Source: Methanomicrobiales archaeon (GTDB lineage: Archaea; Halobacteriota; Methanomicrobia; Methanomicrobiales; Methanospirillaceae). Taken from it: DNA of 8,769 bases. The notes under the pieces are model-generated. The model saw nothing but the letters and a program-made list of their open reading frames with translations. It had not been told where the DNA came from and ran no database searches. The translations under genes were made by a program, and so were the position numbers. Below, in pieces: positions 1-6,061 of the stretch (positions are counted from its first letter, which is position 1; every line of letters starts with the position of its first letter). Where the stretch lies: positions 1-8,769 of the forward strand of contig JADGNL010000123.1 of NCBI GenBank assembly GCA_017883495.1, read 5' to 3'.

Positions 1-279
1 CTCTACTTCATGCGGAGCTACGAGAACCTCCGGCGGCACCCCGTCGCGTCGCTCTCGGTCTGGCGAAAGACCCCGCCGTTCACGGCTTACCGGGTGAACG
101 GCCGGGTGACGATCCACGAGCACGACCAGATCGCGGCCGAGCTCGACCGGAGCGTCTGGGAAGGGCACGGCGCGGAGTTCGGGGTGCCCACGAAAGGGAT
201 GGCCGCGGTCGTCTTCGCGGTCGAGTCGGTCTGGGACCAGACGCCGCGGCCGGAGTCGGCCGGGGTGCGGATTTCGTAG
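1..279 (+). CDS. Pyridoxamine 5'-phosphate oxidase-like flavin-binding protein, C-terminal part (5' truncated by window)
   Basis: The reading frame is open from the first base (it begins L-Y-F-M-R-S-Y-E-N-L) and ends at TAG 277-279, so the methionine codon at 10 is probably internal and roughly 40-50 N-terminal residues lie outside the window. The visible pattern (YENLRRHPVASLSVW, then a strand-rich YRVNGRVTI, then a helix and a VVFAVESVW strand, with a short tail ending near PRPESAG) fits small split-barrel flavin-binding proteins of the pyridoxamine-phosphate-oxidase superfamily that are common in methanogens. Such proteins usually bind FMN or a deazaflavin as dimers in the cytoplasm; the substrate of this clade is generally unknown. 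I infer the family from the pattern only. The lipoprotein gene downstream reads in the same direction but is separated by a hairpin-rich gap, so co-transcription is doubtful. Confidence 0.6.
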   Translation, partial: LYFMRSYENLRRHPVASLSVWRKTPPFTAYRVNGRVTIHEHDQIAAELDRSVWEGHGAEFGVPTKGMAAVVFAVESVWDQTPRPESAGVRIS

Positions 280-282
280 ACC

Positions 283-296
283 CGCAGTCATCTGCG
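283..296 (+). terminator. Short hairpin just after the first gene, possible terminator
   Basis: CGCAG (283-287), loop TCAT, CTGCG (292-296) form a perfect five-pair stem three bases after the stop codon at 279. There is no T-run after it, so it may be an RNA 3'-end stabiliser rather than a true terminator. Confidence 0.3.
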
Positions 297-311
297 ATAA
301 CCCACGGGAAA

Positions 312-342
312 CGCCGCATCTCCGCGGCGGCATCCTCCGCCG
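312..342 (+). other. Two mutually exclusive GC-rich hairpins upstream of the lipoprotein gene
   Basis: CGCCGC (312-317) can pair with GCGGCG (324-329), while the overlapping CGGCGG (325-330) can pair with CCGCCG (337-342). Both stems have six G-C pairs and six-base loops, and they share bases, so only one can form at a time. In such GC-rich DNA this can arise by chance; no T-run follows. Confidence 0.3.
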
Positions 343-394
343 ACGCGTACGCTCGATCCAAAGGCCTATGGTCTCCCGTTTCGAATCCATTGCC

Positions 395-937
395 ATGCGA
401 TACATAGCGCTCATCGCGGCCCTCGCGCTCATCGTGATCGCGGCAGGCTGTACCGCCCCGTCCGCGCCGCAGACGGGAACGCCCACGCCCGCCGCCACGG
501 TGACGACCATCCATGCGACCGCCCCGGCGGTCTCGATCGCGGCCGGCTCCGCCCGGGTCGCGTCCGTGGGCGGAACCGCGACAATCCCCATCGTCCTCGC
601 CTCGGCGCCGAACGGCATCTCGGGGTACAACGTCACAGTGGCCCTCGCCGATCCGTCGATCGGCGAGATCACGGCCGTCGCGTTCCCCGACTGGGCGGGG
701 ATGAAGGCAGGTTCTGCCGTCCCCTCCGGACGGATTGCCCTCCAGGCCGTGGACATGTCCGTGCAGGTACCCGTGGGCGCGACGAACGTGACCCTCGCCA
801 CCCTCACGGTGAAAGGGCTGGCGGCCGGAACCACGGCCGTCACGATCACGCCGGACCGGGTTCTCGGCGTCCAGGACCGCAAAGGCGATCTCTACGCGGT
901 CACGGCGGTCCCGGGATCCCTGACCGTCGGCAGCTGA
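395..937 (+). CDS. Secreted lipoprotein with a cohesin-like domain
   Basis: Starting from ATG 395 the 180-residue product has a classic lipoprotein signal: M-R-Y, a hydrophobic core, then I-A-A-G-C with the acceptor Cys at residue 19. A P/T/A-rich linker (about 20-41) leads to one beta-rich domain (about 42-178) with the features of cohesin/CBM-like modules: GGTATIPIVL, GISGYNVTVAL, DPSIGEITAVAFP and a last strand GSLTVGS. Cohesins bind dockerins in cellulosomes, but many methanogens carry them on cell-surface proteins of unknown partner. No dockerin gene is in the window. An in-frame ATG at 368 would give 189 residues. I prefer 395 because it gives the shorter, normal signal peptide and because a weak TATA-like CCTATGG (365-371) sits about 25 bases before it, the spacing seen at several other genes here. 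The protein is expected to be anchored outside the cytoplasmic membrane by a lipid. Confidence 0.7.
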   Translation: MRYIALIAALALIVIAAGCTAPSAPQTGTPTPAATVTTIHATAPAVSIAAGSARVASVGGTATIPIVLASAPNGISGYNVTVALADPSIGEITAVAFPDWAGMKAGSAVPSGRIALQAVDMSVQVPVGATNVTLATLTVKGLAAGTTAVTITPDRVLGVQDRKGDLYAVTAVPGSLTVGS

Positions 938-954
938 GCGCCCCGTTACCCCGG

Positions 955-982
955 ACCGGCGGGCTATCCGGTTCTCCTTTTT
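955..982 (+). terminator. Hairpin plus T-rich tract after the lipoprotein gene
   Basis: ACCGG (955-959) can pair with CCGGT (968-972) around an eight-base loop, followed by TTCTCCTTTTT to 982. This fits termination of the lipoprotein transcript. The same T-tract is the start of the TATA box of the next gene. Confidence 0.4.
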
Positions 983-985
983 ATG
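978..985 (+). promoter_or_regulatory. TATA box for the GNAT gene
   Basis: TTTTTATG, centred near 981, is an AT-rich island in GC-rich DNA. With usual archaeal spacing, transcription would start near 1006, leaving a leader of about 15 bases before ATG 1021. A nearly identical motif precedes the tRNA gene (7975-7984). Confidence 0.5.
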
Positions 986-1020
986 CAAACCATGAAACGG
1001 CCCCATGCCGAAGCTCGTGC

Positions 1021-1890
1021 ATGGACCTGCCGCTCACCCTCTCTACCGACCCGCCCGTCACGGTCCGGCAGATGGATCGCGACGAGCTCGGCATCGCGAT
1101 CGACCTGGCCGGAGACGAGGGCTGGAACCCGGGCCTCTACGATGCGGAGACCTTCTGGGAGGCCGATCCCGGCGGGTTCTTCGCGCTCGAGCACGACGGA
1201 CGGGTGATCGGTACGGTCTCGGTGGTCCGGTACGGCGACGGGTTCGCGTTCGGCGGCCTCTACGTTCTCCGGCCCGAATATCGGGGACGGGGTATCGGGT
1301 ACGCGCTCCAGCAGGAGTTCACCCTGCCCTTCGCCGGCTCCCGGAACCTGGGGATCGACGGGGTCTTCGGGATGCAGTCCCGGTACGCGGCGGCAGGCTT
1401 CCTCTTCGCCCACCGCAACATACGGTTCGAGGGGAACGGCGGCGGGGCTGCTCCGGCCGGCGTGACCCCGCTCGAGGAGGTGCCGTTCGAGGCGGTCGCG
1501 GAGTACGACCGCCCGTTCTTTCCGGGCCCGCGCGAGGCCTTCCTCCGGGCGTTCCTCGCCCAGCCCGACGCGATAGGGTATGCGGCCGCGACCGCCGGCG
1601 GCGATCTCGCGGGGTACGGGCTCGCCCGTCCCTGCCGGTCCGGGTACAAGATCGGACCGCTCTTTGCCGACACCCCGGCCGTGGCGGAGCGGCTTTTCCG
1701 GGCGCTCTACGCGGCCGTCCCGGGCGAGCCGCTCTTCCTCGACGTGCCCGGGCCGAACGCGGACGCGGTCGCGCTGGCAGAGCGCCACGGCATGCGCGAG
1801 GTCTTCGGGACCGTGCGGATGTACTCGCGGTCGATACCGTCCCTGCCGCTGGACCGCACCTACGGCATCACGACCTTCGAACTCGGCTGA
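1021..1890 (+). CDS. Two-domain GNAT family N-acetyltransferase (YitH-like)
   Basis: The 289-residue product has an N-terminal GNAT fold (about residues 13-135). Its acetyl-CoA pyrophosphate loop is at 87-93 (YRGRGIG, the R-x-x-G-x-G/A signature), preceded by the strand FGGLYVLRPE. The C-terminal half (about 150-285) matches the second domain of YitH/HolE-like acetyltransferases, with a GYGLARPC strand, the KIGPLFAD segment at about 210-217 and a FGTVRMY strand near 262-268. It would transfer an acetyl group from acetyl-CoA to an amine in the cytoplasm; the acceptor cannot be read from the sequence. No in-frame start codon precedes ATG 1021 closely, and the TATA box at 978-985 is correctly spaced. 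The gene converges on the next one with two bases between the stop codons, leaving no room for separate terminators. Confidence 0.85.
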   Translation: MDLPLTLSTDPPVTVRQMDRDELGIAIDLAGDEGWNPGLYDAETFWEADPGGFFALEHDGRVIGTVSVVRYGDGFAFGGLYVLRPEYRGRGIGYALQQEFTLPFAGSRNLGIDGVFGMQSRYAAAGFLFAHRNIRFEGNGGGAAPAGVTPLEEVPFEAVAEYDRPFFPGPREAFLRAFLAQPDAIGYAAATAGGDLAGYGLARPCRSGYKIGPLFADTPAVAERLFRALYAAVPGEPLFLDVPGPNADAVALAERHGMREVFGTVRMYSRSIPSLPLDRTYGITTFELG

Positions 1891-1892
1891 CC

Positions 1893-2261
1893 TCAGCAGG
1901 CGACGCCGCTCTCCCGGAGCTCCTGCGTCTTCCGCGTCGAGCAGGACTCGCACCGGAACTGCGGCGACGGGTCGGCAGAGCGATCGTACCCCCCGGAGCG
2001 TACGAGCCGGTACCCCCGGCAGACCGCGCCGCAGTCGGCGCACCGGACCTGCTCGCGGACCTCCCATGCCGGGCCGATCGCGGGGGACGTGAAGATGAAC
2101 CGGTCGACCCAGAAGAAGATCAGCCCTCCGATCAGGTTCGCGACGATCGTGGCCGCGAGCGGCCCGATCGAGGCGAGCCAGATCAGCACGACCGCGAGGA
2201 GCGGGGTCGAGAGCTGCCAGCGCACGAGATAGAGCGTGTACCGTCGGAGGGGGATGTCCAT
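1893..2261 (-). CDS. Small two-helix membrane protein with a C-terminal cysteine-pair (zinc-ribbon-like) domain
   Basis: The product (122 residues from ATG 2261) starts with a basic segment (MDIPLRRYTLYLVRW), then two hydrophobic stretches at about 18-32 and 34-57, the second ending FFWVDRFIF. A soluble tail follows with C74-x-x-C77-x-x-x-C81 and C104-x-x-C107, a spacing that could hold one zinc ion, and a final Cys122. The function is unknown; I recall similar uncharacterised proteins in methanogens but cannot verify this. An upstream in-frame ATG at 2288 would add nine residues. I reject it because the TATA-like element at 2286-2293 overlaps that codon and predicts transcription starting about four bases before ATG 2261. 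The tail is likely cytoplasmic, which is an inference from zinc chemistry and flanking charge. Confidence 0.7.
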   Translation of the reverse strand: MDIPLRRYTLYLVRWQLSTPLLAVVLIWLASIGPLAATIVANLIGGLIFFWVDRFIFTSPAIGPAWEVREQVRCADCGAVCRGYRLVRSGGYDRSADPSPQFRCESCSTRKTQELRESGVAC

Positions 2262-2285
2262 CGCGACAGCATGGCACCCATTCGG

Positions 2286-2293
2286 CATTAATA
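2286..2293 (-). promoter_or_regulatory. TATA box for the small membrane protein gene
   Basis: On the minus strand this reads TATTAATG, centred about 28 bases upstream of ATG 2261. The transcript would be leaderless or nearly so. This element decides the start codon of the gene. Confidence 0.5.
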
Positions 2294-2309
2294 GGACGGA
2301 TCGGGGATC

Positions 2310-2816
2310 TCACCCGAGCCGCTTCAGGGACGCCTCGACAAACGCCGGGATGTCCTCCGGCCGCCGGCTCGAGAGCAGGTTGCCGTCCTCGACCACGGGC
2401 TCGTCCACGTACTCGGCCCCCGCGTTCTCGATGTCGACGCGGATCGACGGCCAGCCCGCGACCCGCCGCCCACGGAGGACTCTGGCCGTGACCAGCAGCT
2501 GCGGCGCGTGGCAGATCAGGAGGACCGTCTTGCCGCTCTCCACGAACTTTCGAACGAATTCGACGGCGACCGGGTCGATCCGGAGGTTGTCCGGCGAGTG
2601 GCCGCCGGGGATGAAGAGGGCGTCGAACTCGTCGATCGTGACGTCCCCGACCGCGCGCTCGATCCGGACGGGGGTGTCGTGCTTGCCCCTGACCTCCTCG
2701 CCCGCCTTCAGCCCGACGACCGCGACCGTGTGCCCCGCCTTCCGGAACGCCTCGACGGGCTTCGTATACTCGACGTCCTCGAACCCGTTCCCGACCAGTG
2801 CGACGATGGTACTCAT
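2310..2816 (-). CDS. PfpI/DJ-1 superfamily protein (class I glutamine amidotransferase-like)
   Basis: The 168-residue protein is full length for the PfpI/YhbO subgroup. The catalytic set is present: acidic residue Glu13 in NGFEDVE, the oxyanion-loop glycines in IPGGHSPDNL (69-78), and the nucleophile elbow ICHAPQLL with Cys102-His103. Family members are cytoplasmic oligomers described as intracellular peptidases (PfpI), general stress proteins or deglycases/glyoxalases acting on glyoxal-type damage; which activity holds here cannot be told from sequence. The usual elbow reads C-H-G-P and this one C-H-A-P, a mild change. The gene has its own TATA-like element (2841-2846), and 39 bases separate it from the decarboxylase gene upstream, so it may be transcribed alone. 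Confidence 0.88.
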   Translation of the reverse strand: MSTIVALVGNGFEDVEYTKPVEAFRKAGHTVAVVGLKAGEEVRGKHDTPVRIERAVGDVTIDEFDALFIPGGHSPDNLRIDPVAVEFVRKFVESGKTVLLICHAPQLLVTARVLRGRRVAGWPSIRVDIENAGAEYVDEPVVEDGNLLSSRRPEDIPAFVEASLKRLG

Positions 2817-2840
2817 GCGAGCCCCATGCCGCCCGACCGG

Positions 2841-2846
2841 ATTAAG
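2841..2846 (-). promoter_or_regulatory. TATA-like element for the PfpI-family gene
   Basis: The minus strand reads CTTAAT, preceded by a purine-rich GAAAGG that could act as the TFB recognition element. It is centred about 27 bases before ATG 2816 and predicts a near-leaderless transcript. Confidence 0.4.
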
Positions 2847-2855
2847 CCTTTCGGC

Positions 2856-3662
2856 TCACTGCCCCTTCTCGACCACCCGGAGGTCGGAGGAGAGGTTCTG
2901 CGAGAGATCCGTCCCGGTGAAGTCGGTGCCGACCGGCAGGACGACCGTGAACGACGAGAGGTCGTCGATCCCGACGAGAGGCGTGCCGTCCGTGGCGAGA
3001 TCGAGGACGTGGCCCCCGAAGCGGCGGTCGGCGGAGACGAAGTGGACGTGCCATCCCGTGATCGCGACCCCCGTGGCGTACGGCGGGGTGTACGTCCCGA
3101 CGAGCGTGCCCGAGACGTTCCGGAGCTCGTGCACCCCCTGCAGCGCGATCGCATCGGCCAGGCGGGGATACGGCTTCGACTGGGCCGGCGGAGCCCTGAC
3201 CTTCACGTAGTCGAAGGTGCCGTCCGCGCGGACCATCGCGAAGAGGTTGGGCGAGGAGAGGAAATCTGCGAGCCGCTGTTCGAGGCCGCTGAAGTTCCCG
3301 GCCGGACCGAGCGCTCCCGTCCGGTCCGCGCGGAAACGGGTCACGGACGCGAACGGCGTGGTCTCGTTCGGCGGGGCCCGGGAGATCGAGCCATCCGCGC
3401 GGGCCTGCCAGACCACGCCGTCGAGCATGGTCAGCTCGCCGTCGAGCCGATCGAAGGTCCCCGTCCCGGTGTCGCCCTCGCGCTCGAGGGTGGCGACCGT
3501 CACGGTGCCGTCATAGACACCCTGGAGGAGAGCGTCGATGGTCGAGACCTGGTAGAGCCGGTCGCGCCCGGTCTCCAGCACCGCCATTCCCACGACCGCA
3601 AGTGCGATCGCGCCGAGCACGAGCGCGACCGCGACGATGATCCCCCTCCGCCGCATGGTCAT
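2856..3662 (-). CDS. budA: Membrane-anchored or secreted alpha-acetolactate decarboxylase
   Basis: This enzyme class converts 2-acetolactate to acetoin and CO2. From ATG 3662 the protein has 268 residues: a basic start (MTMRRR), one hydrophobic segment at about 8-29, then the full decarboxylase domain (about 36-265). Zinc ligands are visible as His205, His207 (GWHVHF) and His218 (RFGGHVLD). Glu76 (LDGELTMLDG) and Arg156 (DYVKVR) match catalytic residues of the Brevibacillus enzyme with a constant offset of 11; Glu265 fits its C-terminal glutamate approximately. The hydrophobic N terminus suggests the domain acts outside the cytoplasm, as with the secreted bacillar enzymes. A GTG at 3677 and ATG 3656 are alternative starts; 3662 is best placed relative to the TATA box at 3686-3691. 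No acetolactate synthase or acetoin gene is nearby, so the physiological substrate source is not shown. Confidence 0.88.
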   Translation of the reverse strand: MTMRRRGIIVAVALVLGAIALAVVGMAVLETGRDRLYQVSTIDALLQGVYDGTVTVATLEREGDTGTGTFDRLDGELTMLDGVVWQARADGSISRAPPNETTPFASVTRFRADRTGALGPAGNFSGLEQRLADFLSSPNLFAMVRADGTFDYVKVRAPPAQSKPYPRLADAIALQGVHELRNVSGTLVGTYTPPYATGVAITGWHVHFVSADRRFGGHVLDLATDGTPLVGIDDLSSFTVVLPVGTDFTGTDLSQNLSSDLRVVEKGQ

Positions 3663-3685
3663 CGATCGATATGGCACGGCGAAGG

Positions 3686-3691
3686 CTATAG
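3686..3691 (-). promoter_or_regulatory. TATA box for the acetolactate decarboxylase gene
   Basis: CTATAG lies about 27 bases upstream of ATG 3662, between the end of cbiM and the decarboxylase gene. It predicts transcription starting near 3664, so the gene can be expressed apart from the cbi operon. Confidence 0.5.
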
Positions 3692-3700
3692 ATGCGCCTC

Positions 3701-4360
3701 CTACTCAGGACGGGCGACCGGTCGTTCGCCGAGGATGTCGGGCCGGACCCGCGCGAGGTACGCGAGCAGGTACCCGGTCACGATCGCCTCGACCGCGCCG
3801 ACCGCCATGTTGACCGCGCCGAGCACGACCAGGCCGGCCGCGACCGCCTCGGCCCCCAGGGCCACGCCCTGGATCCCCGAGACGGTCACGATCCCGATCA
3901 TGACCAGGGTCCCGGCGAAGAGCGCGAGAAAGGTCGCGCCGGCTCCGCGCACGAAGACCGATCCGACCCTTCCGGCCGTGAAGCGGAAGACCGCCCAGGC
4001 CGTGCCGAGCTCGGTCGCGTTCACCAGCACGTTCGCGCCGATCACGGACCAGCCGCCGTGCCCGACCGCGGCCGAGAAGATATTCGCGATGAGCGCGACA
4101 ATGCTCCCGAGGAGCGGCCCGAGCAGGATCCCCGAGAGCGGCATCAGGGAGAGGTGGACCCCGCCGAGGATCGGGATCTCGACCTGGGCGAGCGCGAAGA
4201 CCGTGGCCGTGCAGAACGCCGCGAGCGTAACCCGTCCCGGCTCGAGCGGCCGCCGCCGGAGCCGTACGAGGCAGAGGGCGAGGAGCAGGAGCGCGAGGGC
4301 CCACCAGAACGCGGCCCAGGCGAACGGCAGAGTGCCGTCCTGGAGGTGGATGTGCGCCAC
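3701..4360 (-). CDS. cbiM: CbiM/NikM-type substrate-binding membrane component of a nickel/cobalt ECF importer
   Basis: The 219-residue protein is the metal-selective membrane subunit (S component) of an energy-coupling-factor importer. It has about six hydrophobic segments, a loop EIPILGGVHLSLMP with His69, and the family motif HGGWSVIGANV at 101-111. In characterised NikM/CbiM the metal is held by the free N terminus, His2 and a loop His near 67. Here the start reads M-A-H-I-H, so His is at position 3; removal of the initiator Met, expected before Ala, would place His at position 2 and the loop His at 68. The start is GTG 4360, five bases after the stop of cbiO, the last position in the operon. 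Nickel and cobalt cannot be told apart by sequence. No CbiN/NikN partner gene or fused extra helices are visible. Confidence 0.88.
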   Translation of the reverse strand: MAHIHLQDGTLPFAWAAFWWALALLLLALCLVRLRRRPLEPGRVTLAAFCTATVFALAQVEIPILGGVHLSLMPLSGILLGPLLGSIVALIANIFSAAVGHGGWSVIGANVLVNATELGTAWAVFRFTAGRVGSVFVRGAGATFLALFAGTLVMIGIVTVSGIQGVALGAEAVAAGLVVLGAVNMAVGAVEAIVTGYLLAYLARVRPDILGERPVARPE

Positions 4361-4365
4361 GGCCG

Positions 4366-5235
4366 TCAGCCCCTGCCGGTGTCGGCGAGGGCGGCTACGA
4401 ACTCCGCCTCCGTCACCGGCTGCGGCTCGAGGTCCCGCCCGGTCCGCAGGCAGAGTTCGCGCCAGAGCCGGACCACGCGCGGCTCGATCAGCCCGGCGCC
4501 GCCGAGCAGCTCGACGTCGTAGAAGAGGTCGCGCGGCGGGCCGTTCGCGATCACCGATCCGTGCTTGAGGATGGCGACCCGGTCCGCGATCCGGGCCGCG
4601 AGGTCCAGGTCGTGGGTCGAGAGGACGAGGCCGTACTGCCCCTGGCGCCGGAGCTCGTCGATCAGGCCCTCGACCCGGGCCGCATGAACCGGGTCCAGGT
4701 CCGAGGTCGGCTCGTCGAACGCGATCACCTCGGGGCGCATTGCGAGGACTCCAGCGATCGCGGCGAGCCTCTTTTCGCCGCCGCTCATATATGCGGGGAT
4801 CTTCTGCGCGAGCCCGGACGCGCCGACCGCCTCGAGCGCCTCGAGCGCGGACTGCCGGGCCTCGGCCGGCGAGAGCCCGAGGTTCATCGGCCCGAAGGCC
4901 ACGTCCTCGATCACCGTGGGGGCGAAGAGCTGGCTGTCCGCGTCCTGGAAAACCACGCCGACCGTCCGCCAGAGCTGCCGCCGGCGGGCGTCGTCCACGG
5001 TCTCACCGTGGACCTGCACCCGACCCTCGGCCGGGACGAGCGTCCCGTTCAGGTGCTCGATCAGCGTCGACTTGCCCGATCCGTTCGCGCCGCAGACCGC
5101 GATCACCTCGCCGCGGTGCACGGAGAAGCACATCGCGTGCATGCCGACCGAGCCGTCGGGGTAGACGTGACTCGCGCAGTCGATGTGGACCAGGGACGGT
5201 CGTTCGTCGGGGGCGCAGCAGACCGGCGGTTTCAC
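4366..5235 (-). CDS. cbiO: CbiO-type ATP-binding subunit of the nickel/cobalt ECF importer
   Basis: This 289-residue ATPase powers the importer from the cytoplasmic side. All ABC motifs are present: Walker A GANGSGKST (49-57), Q-loop Gln97 in VVFQDADSQLF, signature MSGGEKR (150-156), Walker B VIAFDEPT (170-177), D-loop SDLDP and switch His208. The signature has SGGEK where SGGQK is most common, which is normal for CbiO. A C-terminal extension after about 245 is typical of ECF ATPases. The frame stays open far upstream to 6270, across cbiQ, but homology begins only near residue 14. The chosen GTG (5235-5233) overlaps the cbiQ stop as GTGA, pointing to translational coupling. Next in the operon is cbiM, five bases away. 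Only one ATPase gene is present, so a homodimer is expected. Confidence 0.93.
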   Translation of the reverse strand: MKPPVCCAPDERPSLVHIDCASHVYPDGSVGMHAMCFSVHRGEVIAVCGANGSGKSTLIEHLNGTLVPAEGRVQVHGETVDDARRRQLWRTVGVVFQDADSQLFAPTVIEDVAFGPMNLGLSPAEARQSALEALEAVGASGLAQKIPAYMSGGEKRLAAIAGVLAMRPEVIAFDEPTSDLDPVHAARVEGLIDELRRQGQYGLVLSTHDLDLAARIADRVAILKHGSVIANGPPRDLFYDVELLGGAGLIEPRVVRLWRELCLRTGRDLEPQPVTEAEFVAALADTGRG

Positions 5236-6047
5236 GGCACGACCCCTCCGAACCCGGGCAGGCCCCCCAGGACCGCGAACGCGAGGGCGGCAAACGCGAC
5301 CGCGACCGCCCCGAGCTGCACAACCGAGAGCGGCGGCAGGGGCTCGGACGGCGGGAATCGTCCCTCGTACCCCCGCGCCGTCATGGCCCGGCCGACGCGG
5401 TCGGCCCGGTCGTACGCCCGGACGAACGAGAGGGCGAAGATGCCGGCGAAGAGGCGCGTGCTGGTCAGGACGCCGCGAACGAGCCCGCCGCCGCGGGCTC
5501 GAAGTGCGAGGAGCAGCCCGTCGATGAGCCCGAGGGTCGTGAAGAGGAACCGGTACGAGAGCAGGAAGACCTGGTCGATCGGGGAGGGGAGTACCTTCGC
5601 GGCGAGGCCCGCGAGGTGGACGTAGCGCGTGGTCATGAGCAGAACCAGGGTGAAGGTGACCGTCGTGAGGGCTCGGGCGACCAGGGAGACGACGAGCGCG
5701 ACTCCGCCCGTGGTCAGGACGAGGCCGCCGGCAGCGAGCACGGGCGCGCCGGGCTCCTCCCAGACGAGAAAGACGACCAGGGAGAGGACGAAGAGCACCG
5801 GGATCGAGTACCAGCGGAGGAGCTCCCGGAACGGCAGCCCCGCCAGGAGGTAGACGACGATCGTGACCGCCAGGGCCGCGACCAGTAGCCATGTGGGCCG
5901 CGCGAGCGTGACGAAGACCACGAGCCAGGCGAGGGCGCCGACCTTGGCCCGGGGGTCGAGACGGTGGAGGGCGGAGCCGCCGCGTTCGGCATAAAGCGTG
6001 ATCAGGTTCGGGTCGGGGATGTGGCTCGATCGGCGGAGCGGCGGCAT
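5232..6047 (-). CDS. cbiQ: CbiQ-type transmembrane (EcfT) subunit of the nickel/cobalt ECF importer
   Basis: This 271-residue integral membrane protein couples ATP hydrolysis by CbiO to movement of CbiM. Near the N terminus is the EcfT signature LDPRAKV (30-36), followed by several hydrophobic helices (about 37-70, 79-97, 105-140 and near 242-262). The two cytoplasmic coupling-helix motifs that dock onto the ATPase dimer are clear: ALRARGG (181-187) and AMTARGY (221-227). ATG 6047 follows the regulator stop after six bases, with a Shine-Dalgarno sequence overlapping that stop, so the two are very likely one transcript. The gene ends within the start codon of cbiO. Confidence 0.93.
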   Translation of the reverse strand: MPPLRRSSHIPDPNLITLYAERGGSALHRLDPRAKVGALAWLVVFVTLARPTWLLVAALAVTIVVYLLAGLPFRELLRWYSIPVLFVLSLVVFLVWEEPGAPVLAAGGLVLTTGGVALVVSLVARALTTVTFTLVLLMTTRYVHLAGLAAKVLPSPIDQVFLLSYRFLFTTLGLIDGLLLALRARGGGLVRGVLTSTRLFAGIFALSFVRAYDRADRVGRAMTARGYEGRFPPSEPLPPLSVVQLGAVAVAFAALAFAVLGGLPGFGGVVP

Positions 6048-6051
6048 CGGT

Positions 6052-6061
6052 CCTCACTCCC
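6052..6061 (-). promoter_or_regulatory. Shine-Dalgarno sequence of cbiQ
   Basis: The minus strand reads GGGAGTGAGG, ending four bases before ATG 6047. It contains the TGA stop of the regulator gene, so a ribosome finishing the regulator could reinitiate on cbiQ. This is the clearest ribosome binding site in the window; most first genes here look leaderless. Confidence 0.5.

Noticed and set aside
80..1006. A 308-codon minus-strand frame opposite the lipoprotein gene
   Set aside because: Low-complexity Arg/Gly/Asp-rich product; the opposite frame has a signal peptide, lipobox and folded domain.
964..2313. A 449-codon open frame on the minus strand opposite the GNAT gene
   Set aside because: Arg/Gly/Pro-rich with no recognisable motif, while the plus-strand GNAT frame has clear family motifs and a promoter.
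2508..4568. A 686-codon open frame on the plus strand
   Set aside because: It runs opposite three well-supported genes (PfpI-like, acetolactate decarboxylase, CbiM), has extreme Arg/Asp/Glu/Pro composition and no domain. In very GC-rich DNA stop codons are rare, so long antisense frames are expected.
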